Shown piece by piece: positions 61,493 to 64,000 of a stretch of DNA of 64,000 bases. A program made the translations under genes and the position numbers. This DNA is from JBBRDU01 sp038230335. Lineage in GTDB: Bacteria > Verrucomicrobiota > Verrucomicrobiia > Chthoniobacterales > UBA10450. The stretch's first letter is position 1. Each line of letters opens with the position of its first letter. The DNA lies in contig JBBRNL010000007.1 of the NCBI GenBank assembly GCA_038230335.1, positions 62,001 through 126,000 of the forward strand. Reading direction: 5' to 3'. The notes under the pieces were generated by a model, which was not told the origin of the DNA, made no database searches, and saw only the letters and a list, made by a program, of their open reading frames with translations.

Positions 61493-64000
61493 ATGAATTC
61501 TGCCATAAGCCGGCGACCCTTTGCCATTTTTGCCGTCGCCCTTTGGTTCCTCCCTTCATCGCTTCCCGCGGCGGCCATCGTCTGGGATGCGGGCGGAGGC
61601 GATTTGGCGTGGTCGACGGGCAATAACTGGAACACAAACCTCGTCCCAACCGGCGCGGACGACGTCACATTTGGGAGCGGTCTGGGAGCGACCATCACTC
61701 TTGTCACCGGCGAACTTGCCAACAGCCTGCTGTTTTCGGGTTCAGGTTATACCCTGTCGTCCGGCGATCTCACCCTAACGACCGGGACAATCACGGTGGA
61801 TGACGGCACGGCTGGGGTAATTAGCGCGACCATCAGTTCGGTCTTGAAGGGAACGACGCTGACCAAGGCTGGAGCGGACACTCTCATCCTGGCCGGAGCC
61901 AATACCTTCACTGGCCTAACGACCGTTAGTGCCGGCGTTCTGAACATTCAAAACGCCACGGCGCTTGGCACGGTCGCGGGAGGCACGATCGTAAGCAACG
62001 GAGCCGCCTTGGAATTACAGGGCGGAATTACGATCGGCGCGGAAGCGCTCACTTTGACTGGCGACGGCGTTTCGTCCGGTGGCGCCTTGCGCAATATCTC
62101 AGGGACGAACAGTTACAACGGAAATATCACGCTGGCCGGCGCGACCCGGGTGAATTCGGACGCGGGCAGCCTGACCATTGCTCCGGTCGGGGGAAATGCT
62201 TTCAGCGGCGCCTTCGCCTTAACGCTCGGAGGAGCCGGCAACATCACGGTGAGTAAAGTCATCGCCACTGGGGCCGGGACGTTAATAAAGGACGGCGCTG
62301 GTCTATTGACCTTGTCGGCTGCGAATACATACACCGGATTGACGACGGTCAGCGTGGGCGTCCTCAATATTCAAAATGCCACCGCTCTCGGCACCAACGC
62401 GTCCGGAACCACTGTGGCGATTGGTGCCGCTCTGCAAACGCAGGGCACCATCACGGTCGCCGGTGAAGCGCTGACTCTCAACGGCACCGGCGTGGGAAGC
62501 ACCGGCGCTCTGCGCAACGTTCTCAACAATAATAGTTTTAACGGGAACATCACGCTGGCCGGGGACACGCGGATCAACTCAGATTCGGGAACCTTGACGC
62601 TCAACCCCGCTTCTGGTGACGCCATCACGGGCGTTTTCAACCTTACTTTGGGTGGAGCGGGTCTCATCACGATCAACAAGCCGATTACCATCGGCAGTGG
62701 CACCCTGACGAAGGATGGCGCGGGCACTGTGACCTTAACCGGTGCTGATACCTTTACCGGTGCGACCACGATTGGCGCGGGTGTGCTCAATATTCAAAAC
62801 GGTTCCGCTCTCGGCACGACCGCCGCAGGCACGAGCGTAACGAGTGGCGCGGCCTTGCAAGTGCAGAGCGGAATCATCGTCACCGATGAGGCTCTGACGT
62901 TGAACGGTACCGGTGTCGGCGCAACGGGAGCGTTGCGCAGCATTTCCGGCAACAATAGTTACAACGGCACGATCACGCTGGGCAGCGCCGTGCGCATTAA
63001 TTCGGACCTGGGGACGTTAACGCTCAATCCCGGCACGGGCGATGCCATCACCGGCACCAATCAAAACCTGACGCTGGGCGGCGTTGGCAATATTTCAGTC
63101 GCTCAGGGCATTACCATCGGGTCGGGAACATTGACGAAGGATGGCGCGGGGACGGCGACCTTGAGCGGCGTCGACACCTATGGCGGCCTAACGACTGTAA
63201 GCGTGGGCGTATTAAATATTCAAAACAATGCTGCGCTAGGCAGCACCGCCGCCGGCACCACTGTGACGAGCGGAGCCGCCTTGGAAATGCAGAGTGGGGT
63301 TACCGTCACGGGGGAAGCCCTTACGTTGAATGGCACCGGAATACTCAGTGCAGGCGCGTTGCGTAATATCTCGGGGAATAACAATTACAGCGGTAACATC
63401 ACTCTGGGAGCCGCCACCCGGATCAACTCCGACGCTGGACTCCTGACCATCAATCCCGCTTCGGGCAACGCTTTCGCGGGAGCCTTCGGCCTGACTCTGG
63501 GCGGCGCGGGGAACATCACGGTCAACAATCCCATTGCCACGGCCGCGGGCACTCTCACAAAAGACGGTAGCGGGACGCTGATCGTGACCGGCGCGAACAC
63601 CTACACCGGAACGACGACTCTGAGCGGCGGCACCCTTCAACTTGCCTACGCGGCCAATAGTTCGATGCTCTCGAACACCGCCGCATTGATTCTCAATGCG
63701 GGCACGCTGGATCTGGCCGGAACCGTGGCCCACGTCGAAATTGTGGGGAGCACAACTCTTGGCGGCACCACCTACATCACCCGAAGCGCGGGCAGTTCCA
63801 CGCTTAATCTCAACACCATTACCGTCGGCGCCTCCAGTGCGGTCGATTTTTCGGGAAATGGAATTGCCACAACGGACAATCTCAATGACGCGTCCGGCAT
63901 ACTCGGTGCATGGGCCACAGTGAATGGATCGTGGGCCACGAATTCGACCAATGGGGCGGACGGCGCCATCGTCGCCTATACCGGTTACACTGACATTGCA
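61493..64000 (+). CDS. Beta-strand-repeat surface protein, 5' part (runs off window)
   Basis: At least 836 residues, open to the window edge. Signal peptide at residues 1-24 (FAIFAVALWFLPSSLPAAA), then a typical opening WDAGGGDLAWSTGNNWNTNLVP. Four tandem units of about 141 residues follow, each containing the autotransporter-associated beta-strand repeat pattern L-K-GAG-L-LSG-NTYTG-TTV and GVLNIQNATALGT. These make a right-handed beta-helix passenger. A translocator or sorting signal would be at the missing C-terminus. ATG 61493 is chosen because it gives the signal peptide. Confidence 0.85.
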   Translation, partial: MNSAISRRPFAIFAVALWFLPSSLPAAAIVWDAGGGDLAWSTGNNWNTNLVPTGADDVTFGSGLGATITLVTGELANSLLFSGSGYTLSSGDLTLTTGTITVDDGTAGVISATISSVLKGTTLTKAGADTLILAGANTFTGLTTVSAGVLNIQNATALGTVAGGTIVSNGAALELQGGITIGAEALTLTGDGVSSGGALRNISGTNSYNGNITLAGATRVNSDAGSLTIAPVGGNAFSGAFALTLGGAGNITVSKVIATGAGTLIKDGAGLLTLSAANTYTGLTTVSVGVLNIQNATALGTNASGTTVAIGAALQTQGTITVAGEALTLNGTGVGSTGALRNVLNNNSFNGNITLAGDTRINSDSGTLTLNPASGDAITGVFNLTLGGAGLITINKPITIGSGTLTKDGAGTVTLTGADTFTGATTIGAGVLNIQNGSALGTTAAGTSVTSGAALQVQSGIIVTDEALTLNGTGVGATGALRSISGNNSYNGTITLGSAVRINSDLGTLTLNPGTGDAITGTNQNLTLGGVGNISVAQGITIGSGTLTKDGAGTATLSGVDTYGGLTTVSVGVLNIQNNAALGSTAAGTTVTSGAALEMQSGVTVTGEALTLNGTGILSAGALRNISGNNNYSGNITLGAATRINSDAGLLTINPASGNAFAGAFGLTLGGAGNITVNNPIATAAGTLTKDGSGTLIVTGANTYTGTTTLSGGTLQLAYAANSSMLSNTAALILNAGTLDLAGTVAHVEIVGSTTLGGTTYITRSAGSSTLNLNTITVGASSAVDFSGNGIATTDNLNDASGILGAWATVNGSWATNSTNGADGAIVAYTGYTDIA
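61934..63630 (+). repeat. Four tandem coding repeats of about 423 bases
   Basis: The segment coding GVLNIQN recurs at 61934, 62357, 62780 and 63206, giving periods of 423, 423 and 426 bases. Each unit codes NAFSG or DAITG, then LTLGGAGNIT, LTKDGAGT and NTYTG-type text. Units differ at many third positions, so the duplications are not very recent. Confidence 0.85.

Overview
The window looks like chromosomal DNA of a Verrucomicrobiota-type soil or freshwater bacterium, closest in character to the Chthoniobacterales/Spartobacteria. This is inference. It rests on a PEP-CTERM protein, a passenger of the autotransporter-associated beta-strand repeat type, long Pro-Thr linkers in secreted proteins, the unusual EF-P tip loop, moderately high GC, and the mix of housekeeping and envelope genes. 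I see no phage, integrase, insertion sequence, CRISPR array, tRNA or rRNA.

Layout. 0-10.6 kb (all minus): an NtrB/NtrC-type sensor and sigma-54 activator, a membrane glycosyltransferase and glmM (cut by the window edge), then pnp and rpsO in the classic arrangement with a strong hairpin between them, small stress and unknown proteins, and a translationally coupled GT2-GNAT-cupin operon. 10.6-15.5 kb: two secreted proteins with Pro-Thr tracts and a shared C-terminal module. One is split by a frameshift, and each is followed by a decayed extra copy of the module. 15.7-21.3 kb: small accessory genes, including a tandem pair of HExxH proteins and an NlpC/P60-like plus transglutaminase-like pair. 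21.3-26.7 kb: APC permease, PEP-CTERM protein, gamma-glutamyltransferase, and a secreted protein with a very acidic tail.

26.8-31.4 kb holds the most interesting system: three tightly packed genes for a cytoplasmic protein with two cyclic-nucleotide-binding domains and four [4Fe-4S] motifs, a five-helix membrane protein of b-cytochrome type, and a membrane-anchored decaheme cytochrome c. Together they could form a nucleotide-sensing electron conduit across the membrane. 31.5-36.4 kb: a class A penicillin-binding protein with Thr at the expected catalytic Ser, and two glycosyltransferase-type genes. 37-44.5 kb: kdsD-type isomerase, efp, an M50-like membrane protein, an orphan treY and argS. 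44.7-49 kb: a PtsN-like protein and a PAP2-GT39-GT2 operon, probably for lipid-linked glycan modification, plus a LolA-like protein. 49.1-52.3 kb: gap-pgk-tpiA glycolytic operon. 52.4-58 kb: SGNH esterase, agmatine deiminase, hybrid histidine kinase, MidA/NDUFAF7-type methyltransferase. 58.2-61.3 kb: Mla-type lipid transporter (permease, ATPase, MCE protein) and a lipoprotein. 61.5-64 kb: start of a large beta-strand-repeat surface protein running off the window.

A family of short intergenic hairpins preceded by GTAG recurs through the window (at least seven clear copies). It resembles the REP sequences mobilised by RAYT-type Y1 transposases, and several copies overlap gene stop codons.
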